64,000 nt of DNA. Source: Alteribacillus persepolensis (GTDB lineage: Bacteria > Bacillota > Bacilli > Bacillales > Marinococcaceae). This document shows, one piece after another, positions 40,844 to 50,509 of the stretch. The DNA is taken from positions 1 through 64,000 of the forward strand of contig NZ_FNDK01000017.1 of assembly GCF_900099605.1 (NCBI RefSeq), written 5' to 3'. Numbering within the stretch: position 1 is the first letter of the stretch; each line of letters opens with the position of its first letter. Position numbers and translations under genes: made by a program. The notes beneath the pieces are model-generated. The model made no database searches. It was not told where the DNA came from and was given only the letters and a program-made list of their open reading frames with translations.

Positions 40844-41761
40844 TCACATGTCTCTGGGCTTGTTGTTTACCCGGCATGACGATTTCTGGCCAAATAAACG
40901 CTCTTTTACTTGCTTGCCTGTATCTGTTGCTGCCAGCCCCCCAAGCGCTGTTTCTCTAAGAGCAGACGGCATATCTTTGCCAATATTATACATGGCTTGA
41001 ATCACTTCATCGCAAGGAATACGGCTTTCAATGCCGGCAAGTGCCAAGTCAGCCGATGAGAAAGCAATAGACGTTCCGATTACATTTCTTTTAATGCAAG
41101 GCACTTCAACAAGTCCGGCTACCGGGTCACAAACGAGGCCAAGTAATGATTTCATGGCAATGGCCGCTGCATGTACTGCCTGTTCAGGAGTGCCGCCTTT
41201 TAATTCGACAATGGTCCCAGCTGCTATCGCTGTGGCTGACCCAATTTCGGCCTGACATCCGCCAGCAGCACCTGAAACAAACGCACGGTTCGCAATGACA
41301 TATCCAAGTGCACTGGCTGTAAATAATCCCATCACTAAGTCTTTATAGGAAGTACCTGCATGTCGCTGGAGGGAAAACAATACTCCCGGCAGCACACCAG
41401 CTGCTCCAGCAGTAGGAGTAGCTACAATAACTCCCATTTGTGCATTGCTTTCCGATGTGGCAAGAGCAAAGGTCATTGCATCACTAATGTAGTCTCCTGA
41501 TAACGGCTGCTGGTGTTTTAGATAATTATTCATTTTCCGCGTATCGCCGCCTGAAATACCACTCGATGCCAAATCAGTGCTCGTTTGTCCGCGGCGTATT
41601 GTTTCTTCCATTTGTTTCAGTCGTTTTTCCATCAATTGAACGATAGTGTCTTTGTCTTTTGCTGAGTTTTCCTCTTCCATCTTCAGCATCACTTCACCGA
41701 TGTTCTTCTTTTCTTTTGTACACACCTCTATCAGTTCGTTCATGGAACTCAGCTCCATCAT
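40844..41761 (-). CDS. sdaAA: L-serine dehydratase alpha chain
   Basis: A 305-residue iron-sulfur L-serine ammonia-lyase subunit that converts serine to pyruvate and ammonia. The three cluster cysteines are in AAGGCQAEIG, GLVCDPVAGLVEVPC and the latter's final Cys before IKRN. SGDYISDAMTFALATSESNAQMG and PTAGAAGVLPGVL also fit. Compared with B. subtilis SdaAA it is of normal length. The start overlaps the sdaAB stop by 4 bases. Last gene of the riboswitch-controlled glyA operon. Confidence 0.94.
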   Translation of the reverse strand: MMELSSMNELIEVCTKEKKNIGEVMLKMEEENSAKDKDTIVQLMEKRLKQMEETIRRGQTSTDLASSGISGGDTRKMNNYLKHQQPLSGDYISDAMTFALATSESNAQMGVIVATPTAGAAGVLPGVLFSLQRHAGTSYKDLVMGLFTASALGYVIANRAFVSGAAGGCQAEIGSATAIAAGTIVELKGGTPEQAVHAAAIAMKSLLGLVCDPVAGLVEVPCIKRNVIGTSIAFSSADLALAGIESRIPCDEVIQAMYNIGKDMPSALRETALGGLAATDTGKQVKERLFGQKSSCRVNNKPRDM

Positions 41762-42273
41762 ACACCACCTTCCATTGCTCTTTCTTCATCACGGCAATAC
41801 TGTGCAGCAACTTTAGAGATGTCATCACTTGTACGCAAGTAAATATCCACCATTTCTCCATTGAGCATGAAAATCTTCGATAATCCACCTCCCAGCGACA
41901 CACCGCCAGCTGTGACAACATGCTTTTTGCGCCTAGCGCGGACAACAACTGTATTTGGATGATCATAATAAGGACAACTCTCTTCAAACTGGAGTGTATA
42001 ATGGACTCCTTCTTGTTCTGCTATTTCGATTGCCTGTTTCACCTGCAAGTCTGCCATATCCATTCCTAACAACCCGCCTAATAGAGCTTTTTCTGTTCCA
42101 TGTCCTTGGTACGTTTCAGCAAAAGAATGATAGAAAATAATATCCGCTCGTTCAGGGGACCCTCTAAGCCATTCATAGATAAACGTACCAATCGAGACGA
42201 CACCTGCTGTATGAGAACTTGAGGGACCAACCATAACTGGGCCGATAATATCAAAACAACTTCGAAACTCCAT
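41758..42273 (-). CDS. sdaAB: L-serine dehydratase beta chain, lacking the ACT domain
   Basis: A 171-residue chain starting FRSCFDIIGPVMVGPSSSHTAG, then FYHSFAETYQGHGTEKALLGGLLG and GGVSLGGGLSKIFMLNG. The B. subtilis homologue is about 220 residues and ends in an ACT domain; here the protein stops ~25 residues after the GGG motif (DEERAMEGGV), so the ACT domain is absent. The stop overlaps sdaAA by ATGA, so this is a natural gene end rather than a visible frameshift. Loss of ACT may free the enzyme from allosteric control (inference). Confidence 0.9.
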   Translation of the reverse strand: MEFRSCFDIIGPVMVGPSSSHTAGVVSIGTFIYEWLRGSPERADIIFYHSFAETYQGHGTEKALLGGLLGMDMADLQVKQAIEIAEQEGVHYTLQFEESCPYYDHPNTVVVRARRKKHVVTAGGVSLGGGLSKIFMLNGEMVDIYLRTSDDISKVAAQYCRDEERAMEGGV

Positions 42274-42290
42274 AAGAGGCTGCTCCTTTC

Positions 42291-43541
42291 TTACGCATAA
42301 ATAGATGGTTGAAACAACGGATACTTTTCACAAATTGTCTTGACCGCTTTTTTCGCATGTTCAAGAACCATTCTGTCTCCCTTGCTTTTTAGAACATCAG
42401 CAATAATTTGAGCAATATCAATCATGTCCGCTTCTTTCATTCCACGCGTTGTCAGTGCTGGTGTTCCCATTCGAATGCCGCTTGTAACAAATGGACTTTG
42501 AGGATCATAAGGAATCGTATTTTTATTTGCCGTAATGCCTGCCTGTTCCAGCAATTGTTCTGCTTCTTTGCCGGTTAAATCCCACGGGCGTACATCCATC
42601 AGCACTAAGTGATTGTCAGTACCGCCAGATACAAGGGCAGCTCCCTTTCTTTGCAGTTCCATTCCAAGTGTTTTGGCGTTTTCGACAGTCTGTTTGGTGT
42701 ATTCTTTAAAGCTTGGCTGTAATGCTTCTTGAAAAGCAACGGCTTTGGCTGCAATAATATGCATATGCGGCCCGCCTTGAATGCCGGGAAAAACAGCTTT
42801 GTTGATTCGCTTACTTATTTCCTCGTCGTTTGTTAAAATAATACCGCCGCGAGGGCCTCGTAATGTTTTGTGCGTTGTGCTGGTTACTACATCGGCATGC
42901 GGAAACGGAGAGGGATGCTCTCCCGCTGCAACAAGGCCAGCAATATGTGCCATGTCTACCATCAGCTTTGCTCCTGCTTTATCAGCAATGTCTTTAAACC
43001 TTGCAAAATCAATGACTCTCGGATACGCACTGATTCCAGCAATAATCAATTTAGGTTTCTCTTCTAGCGCCAGCCTTTCAAGCTCGTCATAATCAATGAG
43101 ATGATTATCTTTTCTCACCTTGTACGACACTACATCAAACCATTTACCTGATATACTTACCGGACTCCCATGCGTTAAGTGTCCACCATGAGAAAGATCC
43201 ATCCCCATTATTTTGTCTCCAGGCTCTAATAAAGAGTAAAACACGGCAAGATTGGCTTGTGCTCCGGAATGAGGCTGTACATTTCCATACGCTGCACCAA
43301 ACAGTTTTGTCAGTCGGTGTAATGCTTCTTGTTCTATCACATCAACAAATTCACATCCGCCATAGTAGCGTTTCCCTGGATATCCCTCTGCGTATTTATT
43401 TGTTGCCTCGCTTCCCATTGCTGCCAAAACGTCCGAACTGACGAAATTTTCTGACGCTATCAGTTCTAATGTGTAACGCTGACGATTTTTTTCGTTCTCC
43501 AGCGCTTCAAACACAATAGGATCATTGTGTTTTATACTCAT
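42291..43541 (-). CDS. glyA: Serine hydroxymethyltransferase
   Basis: A 416-residue PLP enzyme that interconverts glycine plus methylene-THF with serine. The PLP lysine is Lys225 in [29 protein letters not shown] and [14 protein letters not shown] are also diagnostic. Normal length. It leads the operon glyA-sdaAB-sdaAA, with 17 bases to sdaAB, and is preceded by a tandem glycine riboswitch, so here it most likely runs towards serine for degradation. A second glyA for biosynthesis would be expected elsewhere. Confidence 0.96.
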   Translation of the reverse strand: MSIKHNDPIVFEALENEKNRQRYTLELIASENFVSSDVLAAMGSEATNKYAEGYPGKRYYGGCEFVDVIEQEALHRLTKLFGAAYGNVQPHSGAQANLAVFYSLLEPGDKIMGMDLSHGGHLTHGSPVSISGKWFDVVSYKVRKDNHLIDYDELERLALEEKPKLIIAGISAYPRVIDFARFKDIADKAGAKLMVDMAHIAGLVAAGEHPSPFPHADVVTSTTHKTLRGPRGGIILTNDEEISKRINKAVFPGIQGGPHMHIIAAKAVAFQEALQPSFKEYTKQTVENAKTLGMELQRKGAALVSGGTDNHLVLMDVRPWDLTGKEAEQLLEQAGITANKNTIPYDPQSPFVTSGIRMGTPALTTRGMKEADMIDIAQIIADVLKSKGDRMVLEHAKKAVKTICEKYPLFQPSIYA

Positions 43542-43562
43542 AGAAATCCCTCCTTCATATAA

Positions 43563-43600
43563 CTAAAACAACCTTTGCAACAGTGTTTGAAGGGTTGTAA
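43563..43600 (-). other. Hairpin with T-rich tail just before glyA
   Basis: Minus strand: ACAACCCTT / AAAGGTTGT with a 12-base loop and then TTTTAG, a weak terminator-like hairpin 22 bases or so before the glyA start. It could act as a second attenuator downstream of the riboswitch terminator, or be a residual stem with no role. Confidence 0.4.
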
Positions 43601-43754
43601 GAACACCTCGAAATATAGACTGCCAGCCTGTGTGCACCGCTAACATATATGCGAAGACAAACACAAGCTTCCTGAAAAAACCGTGTGTACGTGAGCGGCT
43701 GAGTACTTGGACTGGAGATAAAAGCACAGCATTTTGTTACTTTCCATCCTGCTG

Positions 43755-43799
43755 AAAAAAAGACAGAGAAGGATAGCACATGCTTGATCCTCCTCTGTC
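43755..43799 (-). terminator. Riboswitch-controlled terminator of the glyA operon
   Basis: Minus strand: stem GACAGAGGAGGAT / ATCCTTCTCTGTC with a 12-base loop and TTTTTTT. Its left arm uses the GGACAGAG that closes P1 of aptamer 2, so glycine-bound aptamer and terminator exclude each other: an ON switch. Confidence 0.85.
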
Positions 43800-43978
43800 C
43801 TTGTACCTGAGAGTTTCACTCTATCTATAAAAAGAGTCGTCCCCTTTGGTGGCGTGTTTGTTCATCACGCGCTCTCCAGAGATGCGTCCTATTGCAGTCC
43901 TTTTACCTGAGAGATTATTCCCTTGCCGCAGAGAATTGCTCCTTCGGTGCTAAACGATACGTTTAGTCTCTCCCACAA
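43794..43978 (-). ncRNA. Tandem glycine riboswitch upstream of glyA-sdaAB-sdaAA
   Basis: Read on the minus strand, two glycine aptamers follow each other. Aptamer 1 begins GGGAGAGAC and has ACCGAAGGAGCAA and CTCTCAGGTAAAAGGAC. Aptamer 2 begins CTCTGGAGAG and has ACCAAAGGGGAC and CTCTCAGGTACAAGGACAGAG. These are the conserved cores of the gcvT RNA class. The linked terminator gives glycine-dependent antitermination. Control of serine dehydratase along with glyA is a less usual target than gcvT. Confidence 0.93.
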
Positions 43979-44033
43979 TAATCATCCGCACAATATTTTA
44001 TTGTCATTTCCAAATACTCCCCTGTTATCAAAT

Positions 44034-44333
44034 CTACATATCGAAAGAGCAGCTGCTCGAGAAATCCTGCCCCTCGATAATCAATCCTTCTTCTGTGTAA
44101 TCAATGTGTGTGTCGCTGTCCAAATAACGTTCCGTGAAAGAATCGATGTGTATGCTGATTCCATCGCATTCTAGTACTTTATCCATTCGCCTTGGTTCAT
44201 CTTGTTTTAACGTACACGACATTGATATTCCACATCCCCCTGCCATGTCTGCATCGATTCGCAATACGTGACCTTCAGCCAACGTCAAATCACGAAGCTT
44301 CTCTCGTGCAGTCTCGCTGAACGTAATCGCCAC
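44034..44333 (-). CDS. HesB/IscA-like Fe-S biogenesis domain protein in the gcv operon
   Basis: A 99-residue protein of the Fe-S biosynthesis (HesB/IscA) fold: ITFSETAREKLRDL at the start, then HVLRIDADMAGGCGISMSC. Classical A-type carriers use one Cys mid-chain and CGC near the end. Here Cys34 and Cys40 are present and the tail has a single Cys95 (SSSCSFDM), so the cluster site is altered, as in several Bacillus YqkB-like proteins. Start is GTG at 44333, behind AAAGAGGTG. It follows gcvPB by 50 bases and probably ends the gcv operon. A role in lipoyl synthase or serine dehydratase clusters is conjecture. Confidence 0.75.
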   Translation of the reverse strand: MAITFSETAREKLRDLTLAEGHVLRIDADMAGGCGISMSCTLKQDEPRRMDKVLECDGISIHIDSFTERYLDSDTHIDYTEEGLIIEGQDFSSSCSFDM

Positions 44334-44383
44334 GTTTTCACCTCTTTCACTAGTTCATCCCTTAAATTCCACCCGTAAAACGA

Positions 44384-45856
44384 TTAGCTCTCTTGCGTTT
44401 TATCGGACATATAACGAAGAACGGGTTTTCTTGCAGCTTGCACTTCATCGAGCCGGCCGACAACGGTCGTATGCGGCGCTTCTAATACTTTTTCCGGCTC
44501 TTCCTCTACTTCTCTTGCAATTTCCCCTAGTACATGGGCGAACGCATCGATGGTCTCTTTTGATTCCGTTTCTGTCGGCTCCACCATCATGCATTCTTCT
44601 ACATTTAATGGAAAATAAATCGTTGGCGGATGATAACCGAAATCAAGCAGGCGTTTTGCTATATCAAGCGTACGTACACCAAGTTTTTTCTGTCTAGCTC
44701 CAGAGATCACAAATTCATGTTTGCATACCTGCTGATACGGAACATCAAAATAAGGTTCTAATTTCTTTAACAAATAGTTTGCGTGTAACACAGCACTTTC
44801 TGACACTTCACTTAACCCTTCCGCTCCCATCGTGCGAATGTAGGTATACGCGCGGACAAACATACCAAAGTTGCCATAATATCCTTTGACACGGCCAATC
44901 GATTGTGGATACTCACTGTTGAAAACGTATGTCTCTCCTTGTTTTTCAATACGAGGAACTGGCAAATATGGAATCAGCTTCTCTTTTACACCAACTGGAC
45001 CAGCTCCCGGTCCGCCTCCCCCGTGCGGCGTGGTGAATGTTTTATGCAGATTCAAGTGCACAATGTCAAATCCCATTTTCCCCGGAGTTGTTTTTCCCAA
45101 TATCGCATTCGCGTTGGCACCATCGTAATACAATAAACCTCCCGCTTCATGAATGATAGAGGCAATTTCTACGATATCTTTTTCAAATAACCCGAGCGTA
45201 TTTGGATTAGTCAACATGAGAGCAGCGGTATCATCATCGACATATTTTTTTAATTCTTCGACGTACACTAACCCTTCTTCATTGGATGGAATCGTCACCG
45301 TCTCAAAACCAGCAACCGTAGCACTGGCAGGGTTGGTTCCATGAGCGGAATCAGGAATAAGGACTTTCTTTCGGCTCTCTCCCTTTTGTTCGTGGTAGGC
45401 TTTCACCATCATTAATCCGGTCCACTCCCCTTGCGCCCCGGCTGATGGCTGCAGCGTCACTTCATCCATACCTGTTATTTCTGCTAAATCTTCTTGTAAT
45501 TCATGCATTAACTGAAGCGATCCTTGTACCGTTTCTTCTGGCTGATATGGGTGAACAAACTGAAACCCGTCTAAATTCGCCATGTCTTCATTGATTTTCG
45601 GATTATATTTCATCGTGCATGAACCAAGCGGATAAAAGCCGTTGTCTATCCCGTGGTTTTTGCGAGACAGCGCGGTGTAATGACGAACTACTTGCAATTC
45701 ATCCACTTCCGGCAGCTCTGCTGGCTGATCACGAAGCAGATGACCAGCAAATTTCTTCTGCACATCAACGGCATCTACATCACTGTCAGGCAGGCTGGCA
45801 CCAGTACGTCCAGGCTGGCTTCTTTCAAAAATTAAATCATGATATTCCGTCGTCAT
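44384..45856 (-). CDS. gcvPB: Glycine decarboxylase subunit 2
   Basis: A 490-residue PLP subunit of the glycine cleavage P-protein. Lys272 in [17 protein letters not shown] binds [18 protein letters not shown] and [11 protein letters not shown] are further marks. With GcvPA it decarboxylates glycine and loads the aminomethyl group on lipoyl-GcvH. Start and gcvPA stop share bases at 45856. gcvH is not in the window, as usual in Bacillus. Confidence 0.96.
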   Translation of the reverse strand: MTTEYHDLIFERSQPGRTGASLPDSDVDAVDVQKKFAGHLLRDQPAELPEVDELQVVRHYTALSRKNHGIDNGFYPLGSCTMKYNPKINEDMANLDGFQFVHPYQPEETVQGSLQLMHELQEDLAEITGMDEVTLQPSAGAQGEWTGLMMVKAYHEQKGESRKKVLIPDSAHGTNPASATVAGFETVTIPSNEEGLVYVEELKKYVDDDTAALMLTNPNTLGLFEKDIVEIASIIHEAGGLLYYDGANANAILGKTTPGKMGFDIVHLNLHKTFTTPHGGGGPGAGPVGVKEKLIPYLPVPRIEKQGETYVFNSEYPQSIGRVKGYYGNFGMFVRAYTYIRTMGAEGLSEVSESAVLHANYLLKKLEPYFDVPYQQVCKHEFVISGARQKKLGVRTLDIAKRLLDFGYHPPTIYFPLNVEECMMVEPTETESKETIDAFAHVLGEIAREVEEEPEKVLEAPHTTVVGRLDEVQAARKPVLRYMSDKTQES

Positions 45857-47217
45857 TACAACATCGCCTCCAATACATCTACAAATTCATCGATTTCTGC
45901 TTTCGTTCGTTTTTCTGTGGCTGCAATCAACAAACGATTGTTCCATCCGTAGTCTTTTTCTAAGTGATAGCCTCCAATGATGCCATGCTCGAGCAGTTTC
46001 CTGTTCACTTGATCTGCCGTTCCTGGTACTTCAAGCACAAACTCATTAAAGAAAGGAGATTTGTTTACCACCTTACATCCCTTTGCTTGGAGCTGTTTTG
46101 CCATGTAGTCTGCTTTTTCGATATTTAATTGTGCCATATCGCGTATGCCCTGTTTCCCTAAAGATGAAAGGCTGACAGACGCTGCGAGTGCGTTTAATGC
46201 TTGATTGGAACAAATATTTGATGTCGCTTTATCCCGGCGGATATGCTGCTCACGTGCTTGCAGCGTCAAAACAAATCCCCGGTTGCCATAATCATCTGTC
46301 GTTTGGCCGACAATCCGCCCTGGCACTTTACGCATAAACTTTTTACGCACCGCAAAATACCCGCAGTGCGGTCCTCCATATGCCATCGGGATACCAAATG
46401 GCTGCATATCGCCAACAACGATATCTGCCCCAAGGTTACCCGGAGCCTCTAATAACGCAAGCGCCAGCGGATTTGCACTAACAATAAGCAGAGCACCTGC
46501 TTCTTCAGCAATTTTATTTATTTCTTGTATATCTTCGACAGAGCCAAAAAAGTTCGGGTATTGGACAATGACAGCAGCCGTATCATCATCTATTTGTTTT
46601 TTTAATTGACTGATATCTGTGATGTCTCCATCAAGCGGTGCTTCTTCCACGGTGTAGCCTTGCCCTTTGGCAATCGTGTTTAATATGGATCGTGATTCTG
46701 GATGTACGGATTGAGAAACAAGAACGCTGGATCGTTTTTTCGAAACATTTACGGCTAGAGAAGCTGCTTCAGCAAGTGCCGTAAAACCGTCATACATCGA
46801 TGAATTGCTCACGTCCATTCCTGTCAGCTCGCAAACCATTGTTTGAAATTCAAAAATGCCTTGCAGCTCTCCTTGACTGATCTCCGGCTGGTAAGGAGTA
46901 TAAGCGGTGTAGAATTCCGAACGCGATGTCATATGATGAACAACGGACGGAATGTAATGATCATACGTTCCTGCCCCGAGAAAGACAGAATAATCATTTG
47001 CATGCTTGTTTTTTGAAGCGAGTTTTTTCATTGTTTTTGTTAAAGATAGTTCATCCATCGCTTCTGGAATATTTAATGGCTCCTTCAGCCGTATCTCAGA
47101 AGGAATATCATGAAATAAATCATCAATTGAGGACAGATGCAGCGCCTGCAGCATATCATCTTGATCCTGCTTTGTATCAGGCAGATAACGGTATGTGTTA
47201 GACATATGATTGGACAC
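45856..47217 (-). CDS. gcvPA: Glycine decarboxylase subunit 1
   Basis: A 453-residue P-protein subunit, partner of gcv[21 protein letters not shown] near the start, [33 protein letters not shown], and [26 protein letters not shown] are typical. An ATG at 47205 gives a start at MSNTYR that may be the true one; both lie near an AGAGGTG site. It sits 35 bases after gcvT. Confidence 0.95.
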   Translation of the reverse strand: MSNHMSNTYRYLPDTKQDQDDMLQALHLSSIDDLFHDIPSEIRLKEPLNIPEAMDELSLTKTMKKLASKNKHANDYSVFLGAGTYDHYIPSVVHHMTSRSEFYTAYTPYQPEISQGELQGIFEFQTMVCELTGMDVSNSSMYDGFTALAEAASLAVNVSKKRSSVLVSQSVHPESRSILNTIAKGQGYTVEEAPLDGDITDISQLKKQIDDDTAAVIVQYPNFFGSVEDIQEINKIAEEAGALLIVSANPLALALLEAPGNLGADIVVGDMQPFGIPMAYGGPHCGYFAVRKKFMRKVPGRIVGQTTDDYGNRGFVLTLQAREQHIRRDKATSNICSNQALNALAASVSLSSLGKQGIRDMAQLNIEKADYMAKQLQAKGCKVVNKSPFFNEFVLEVPGTADQVNRKLLEHGIIGGYHLEKDYGWNNRLLIAATEKRTKAEIDEFVDVLEAML

Positions 47218-47252
47218 CTCTTCTAGATATTTTTAATATTCTGCTGGATTGG

Positions 47253-48368
47253 TTAGGATTTACGTTTATAAAACGGCTTTTTCACAACGACTGTTTCTAC
47301 GAACTTTTTTCGCACTTTTACCTTCAACACCGTTCCTGGTTTCGCGTAGTCCGCCTCAATGAGTGCCAGCCCAATTCCTTTTTTGAAGGTTGGGGAATGC
47401 GTACCAGATGTGATGTACCCAATTTCTTTCTCATCTTCGGAGAACACTTGATACCCTTGTCTTGGAATTCCTTTCCCAGTTACTTCAATGCCAGCCAGTT
47501 TCTTGGCTGCTCCTTGGTCCTTTTGTTGGGTTAAGCTGTCTTTTCCAATAAAATCATTGTCTTTATTGGTTTTGACAACAAAACCAATTCCTGCTTCGAC
47601 TGGGCTGATATCTGGGGAAAGGTCTTGACCATACAATAACAGACAAGCCTCTAAACGAAGCGTATCACGTGCGCCAAGTCCGCACGGCACAAGCCCTTTG
47701 CCTTCTCCTGCTTGCAAGATTTTCTCCCATAAATCTGCAGCTTTATCTGCTTTCACGTACAGTTCAAATCCATCTTCTCCGGTATAACCTGTTCGGGATA
47801 CAAGCACATGGCCGATATCGCTGATTGCTGCTTGTGGTAAAAAGTGAAAAAATCGAATGCTTGATAAATCAGTATCTGTGAGGGCTTGCAAAATGGATTC
47901 AGCGTTTGGTCCCTGAATAGCAATAAGTGCTGTCTCATCTGACACATTTTCAATGTCCACTTCGCCTTTTGCATTCTTTTTTATCCAGTCCACATCTTTT
48001 TCTATATTAGCCGCATTCAGTACAAGCAAATATGCTTCTTCTTCGAGCCTGTAAATTACTAAATCATCTACGGTGCCGCCATCTGGATAACACATCGCGG
48101 TATATTGCGCTTGATGGACACGTAATGACGATATATCATTTGTAACGAGATAATTCAGATATTGCGTAGCATCTCTGCCTTTTACAATCACCTCTCCCAT
48201 GTGAGAAACATCAAACAGACCAGCTTGCTGACGTACCGCGTTGTGCTCCTCCATAATTCCTGAAAACTGTACCGGCATTTCCCAGCCGCCAAAATCAATC
48301 ACTTTCGCTCCGTATTTTTCATAGACAGGAAATAACGGTGTGCGCTGTAAATTCGTCTTCGTACCCAA
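47253..48368 (-). CDS. gcvT: Aminomethyltransferase (glycine cleavage T-protein)
   Basis: A 371-residue THF-dependent T-protein. [54 protein letters not shown], and [20 protein letters not shown] with the following [11 protein letters not shown] are hallmark segments. It moves the methylene group to THF and frees ammonia. First gene of gcvT-gcvPA-gcvPB-hesB. ATG and an upstream GGAGGG site fit the start at 48368. The ~260-base leader beyond holds a tandem glycine riboswitch. Confidence 0.96.
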   Translation of the reverse strand: MGTKTNLQRTPLFPVYEKYGAKVIDFGGWEMPVQFSGIMEEHNAVRQQAGLFDVSHMGEVIVKGRDATQYLNYLVTNDISSLRVHQAQYTAMCYPDGGTVDDLVIYRLEEEAYLLVLNAANIEKDVDWIKKNAKGEVDIENVSDETALIAIQGPNAESILQALTDTDLSSIRFFHFLPQAAISDIGHVLVSRTGYTGEDGFELYVKADKAADLWEKILQAGEGKGLVPCGLGARDTLRLEACLLLYGQDLSPDISPVEAGIGFVVKTNKDNDFIGKDSLTQQKDQGAAKKLAGIEVTGKGIPRQGYQVFSEDEKEIGYITSGTHSPTFKKGIGLALIEADYAKPGTVLKVKVRKKFVETVVVKKPFYKRKS

Positions 48369-48630
48369 ACTAAATCCCCTCCGTTATGCATGTGTTATGT
48401 ATGTATTCTTTCGTTCATCAAAACAACGCTCCACGCTGCTTCGATATAGCGTCCATTTTTTCGGATGGACGAATGTCCTCCCCTTCCATACTTTCGAACC
48501 TGTTGCGTTGTCTAGAGAAAGCGCGGTGAACGCCAATGTCCTTTACATGCAGACTGCGGTCCCGCTTTGTACGTACACGGATTTTCGCTGCACTCTTTCT
48601 TGTACAGCGTTATACCTGCCTAAAAATATA
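48369..48630 (-). other. Long untranslated leader between riboswitch and gcvT
   Basis: About 260 bases of mRNA leader with no reading frame of note. A hairpin CGTCCAT / ATGGACG lies at about 48448-48470, without a T-tract. The glyA leader has a similar-length spacer after its terminator. Confidence 0.4.
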
Positions 48631-48673
48631 AAAAGGACAGAGCAAGGGAAGGAATATCCCTTTCTCTGTCCTT
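48631..48673 (-). terminator. Riboswitch-controlled terminator of the gcv operon
   Basis: Minus strand: stem GGACAGAGAAAGGGA / TCCCTTGCTCTGTCC and then TTTTTATATTTTT. As at glyA, the left arm is the last strand of aptamer 2. Confidence 0.86.
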
Positions 48674-48842
48674 TTACCTGAGAGTTTAGCTTGCTTACAA
48701 GCGTTCCCCTTGGGTGCCGTTTCAAACAACGGTCTCTCCAGAGATGCGTCCAATTATGGTACAGAAACCTGAGAGATTAGCTCCAAGGGTCATTTTTGGA
48801 ACTTGCTCCTTCGGTGGCAGTCGTCCTGCGCTCTCCCATAAT
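48664..48842 (-). ncRNA. Tandem glycine riboswitch upstream of gcvT
   Basis: Minus strand: aptamer 1 starts GGGAGAGCG and has CACCGAAGGAGCAAG and CTCTCAGGTTTCTG. Aptamer 2 starts CTCTGGAGAG and has CACCCAAGGGGAACG and CTCTCAGGTAAAAGGACAGAG. This is the classical Bacillus gcvT arrangement, activating glycine cleavage when glycine is high. Confidence 0.95.
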
Positions 48843-49027
48843 TATCATCCGCATAGTATTGATGTTTAAATTTAGAATAATAGCAAAACAAGTACATTGT
48901 CAATTCCTTTTTTCACCTGCTGACAACAAGCAGCTTTACTGCAGCATATGCAGCTGCAGGCTTAAACGTGCAAGTGGATACAAATACTTTTTTATTTAGG
49001 AAAAGAAGAATTTACATATCTTCTTCC

Positions 49028-49066
49028 AAAAATAAAAGCCGCCGCTTCTGATGCAAAGCGGCGACT
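49028..49066 (-). terminator. Terminator after the cupin gene
   Basis: Minus strand: stem GCCGCTTTGC / AAGCGGCGGC region with a short loop, followed by TTTTATTTTT. Confidence 0.82.
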
Positions 49067-49122
49067 GAAGATAGTTATTTGTTAACACCAAACCCAGCCA
49101 AGTCTTCATAAAAGAACGTCTC

Positions 49123-49635
49123 TTACAGGAACAACTTTTCATTAATAGGAATGTTGTTTTCTTCACAATAACTCATGTAATGATCAATAAACCAAAACAC
49201 ATCTACCGTAAACAAAATACGGTCATCTTCGTCGAGAAACTCTTCGGAACCATTTAAGTGGAACAATGCTTTCATTCCGTTATCAGACATGAGCGTGTGT
49301 GTTCTTCCCGGACTTTCCCGAATAAAATCCCCAGGCCTTGCCACCCAGTCATATTCCTTATAATACCAGCTTCCCTCTAACGTGTATCCTGTTACCGGAC
49401 CACGGTGACGATGTTTGCCAAGAGAACCGCCAGCGTCTACTCGCAGAATATTCACTGCGGAATTGCTGCGAATATCAAAAGATAAGTGACGAATAAATAC
49501 TTTATCGTTGCCTGGAAATGGAACCCATGGAGATACTTCCTCTGACGAATGAAGATACCCCTCTTCCACCGCGAAAGCATCTCGTCTTACATCTAACTGT
49601 TTTTCTACTGCAATATAGTTATGAGCGGTCGTCAT
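49123..49635 (-). CDS. Cupin protein, 2,4'-dihydroxyacetophenone dioxygenase-like
   Basis: A 170-residue single-domain cupin. The metal motif reads GKHRHRGPVTGYTLEGSWYYKEYDWVARPGDFI, with HxH and the following Glu, and a later His in GRTHTL. This fits ChrR-like cupins and the dihydroxyacetophenone dioxygenases, ferrous enzymes that cleave an aryl ketone C-C bond. ATG at 49635 follows AAGGAGG; the longer frame is unlikely. It is co-transcribed with an NTF2-like protein and divergent from an aromatic-type regulator, supporting a ring or side-chain catabolic role. Exact substrate unknown. Confidence 0.7.
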   Translation of the reverse strand: MTTAHNYIAVEKQLDVRRDAFAVEEGYLHSSEEVSPWVPFPGNDKVFIRHLSFDIRSNSAVNILRVDAGGSLGKHRHRGPVTGYTLEGSWYYKEYDWVARPGDFIRESPGRTHTLMSDNGMKALFHLNGSEEFLDEDDRILFTVDVFWFIDHYMSYCEENNIPINEKLFL

Positions 49636-49685
49636 ATTTTGCTGCCTCCTTAAATAATAAGTTAAAAGCATATGTTTAGACTTAC

Positions 49686-50327
49686 TTACACTTTATTTGC
49701 CAGCTGCTGCTTTACAACATCAAGCGTCCAATATTTATCCGGACGTCCTGCTTCCAGCCTCTCTAATACCTCCCGGTGGATTTGAGCTACTTCTTCTGGC
49801 GTAATAATATCTTCTTCGGCTACCTCTTCGATTACGACCGTGCTTTTGTCTTCATATAAATGTTCACCTTTTAAACGAGCGGTTTCTGGATCATACGGCC
49901 ACAAAAACACTTGACGGCTGGAATAATGATAAATTTTCTCTGAGTCATCCACGTCAAACCCAAGATCCAACAACCCTTGGCCCTTGATTAATTGATGGAA
50001 CGTCAGCTCATCAGCAATACCCCAATCCGCTACAGCCAATAAATCATCTGAATGCCACAGAACCGATTCCGATGCCACGTTGTAAAACCCAACAACTCCA
50101 TCTTTACCATCCACAACTTGTGGTTCTTTTCCCCACGTAATCCGGTATGTCGGATCATCAACGGTCATATCCGGGGAAACAATTTCTTCAAACTCACCTG
50201 CACCTTCTAAATGAATATGGCGGCGGAAATTTTCTAAAATAGCAATATGAAGAGGATTCGTTGTCTTCTCTAACAAGTCAGCGATTGGCTGTGTGCATGT
50301 TGCAATTTGTTCTCTAAATTTACTCAA
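49686..50327 (-). CDS. NTF2/SnoaL-like protein of unknown function
   Basis: A 213-residue acidic protein. After an N-terminal helix pair (PLHIAILENFRRHIHLEGAGEFEEIVSPDM) it shows the beta-rich SnoaL/NTF2 pattern, including GVVGFYNV and AVADWGIADELTFHQ. It ends with a separate helical tail (EDIITPEEVAQIHREVLERL). Such folds can be isomerases, lyases or substrate-binding helpers. It is the first gene after the divergent promoter and lies 51 bases before the cupin gene. No catalytic residues can be assigned. Confidence 0.6.
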   Translation of the reverse strand: MSKFREQIATCTQPIADLLEKTTNPLHIAILENFRRHIHLEGAGEFEEIVSPDMTVDDPTYRITWGKEPQVVDGKDGVVGFYNVASESVLWHSDDLLAVADWGIADELTFHQLIKGQGLLDLGFDVDDSEKIYHYSSRQVFLWPYDPETARLKGEHLYEDKSTVVIEEVAEEDIITPEEVAQIHREVLERLEAGRPDKYWTLDVVKQQLANKV

Positions 50328-50509
50328 TAGAAACTCCTCCTTTTTCGCATAGATACTTGACTCTTTTTGATAACGCTTACAAAAGTGTCTTATTTAGATG
50401 GGTTGACTTTATATTACTTCCTTTTTGTTGTTGTAAATAGTAAAATTATTGTTAAAATTCTATCTATTTTTAATAAATGTTTCAAAACTAAAGAAGGTGG
50501 TGATAAGCC

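Noticed and set aside
45619-45963. 114-codon plus-strand frame across the gcvPB-gcvPA junction
   Set aside because: Shadow of the two decarboxylase genes on the minus strand.
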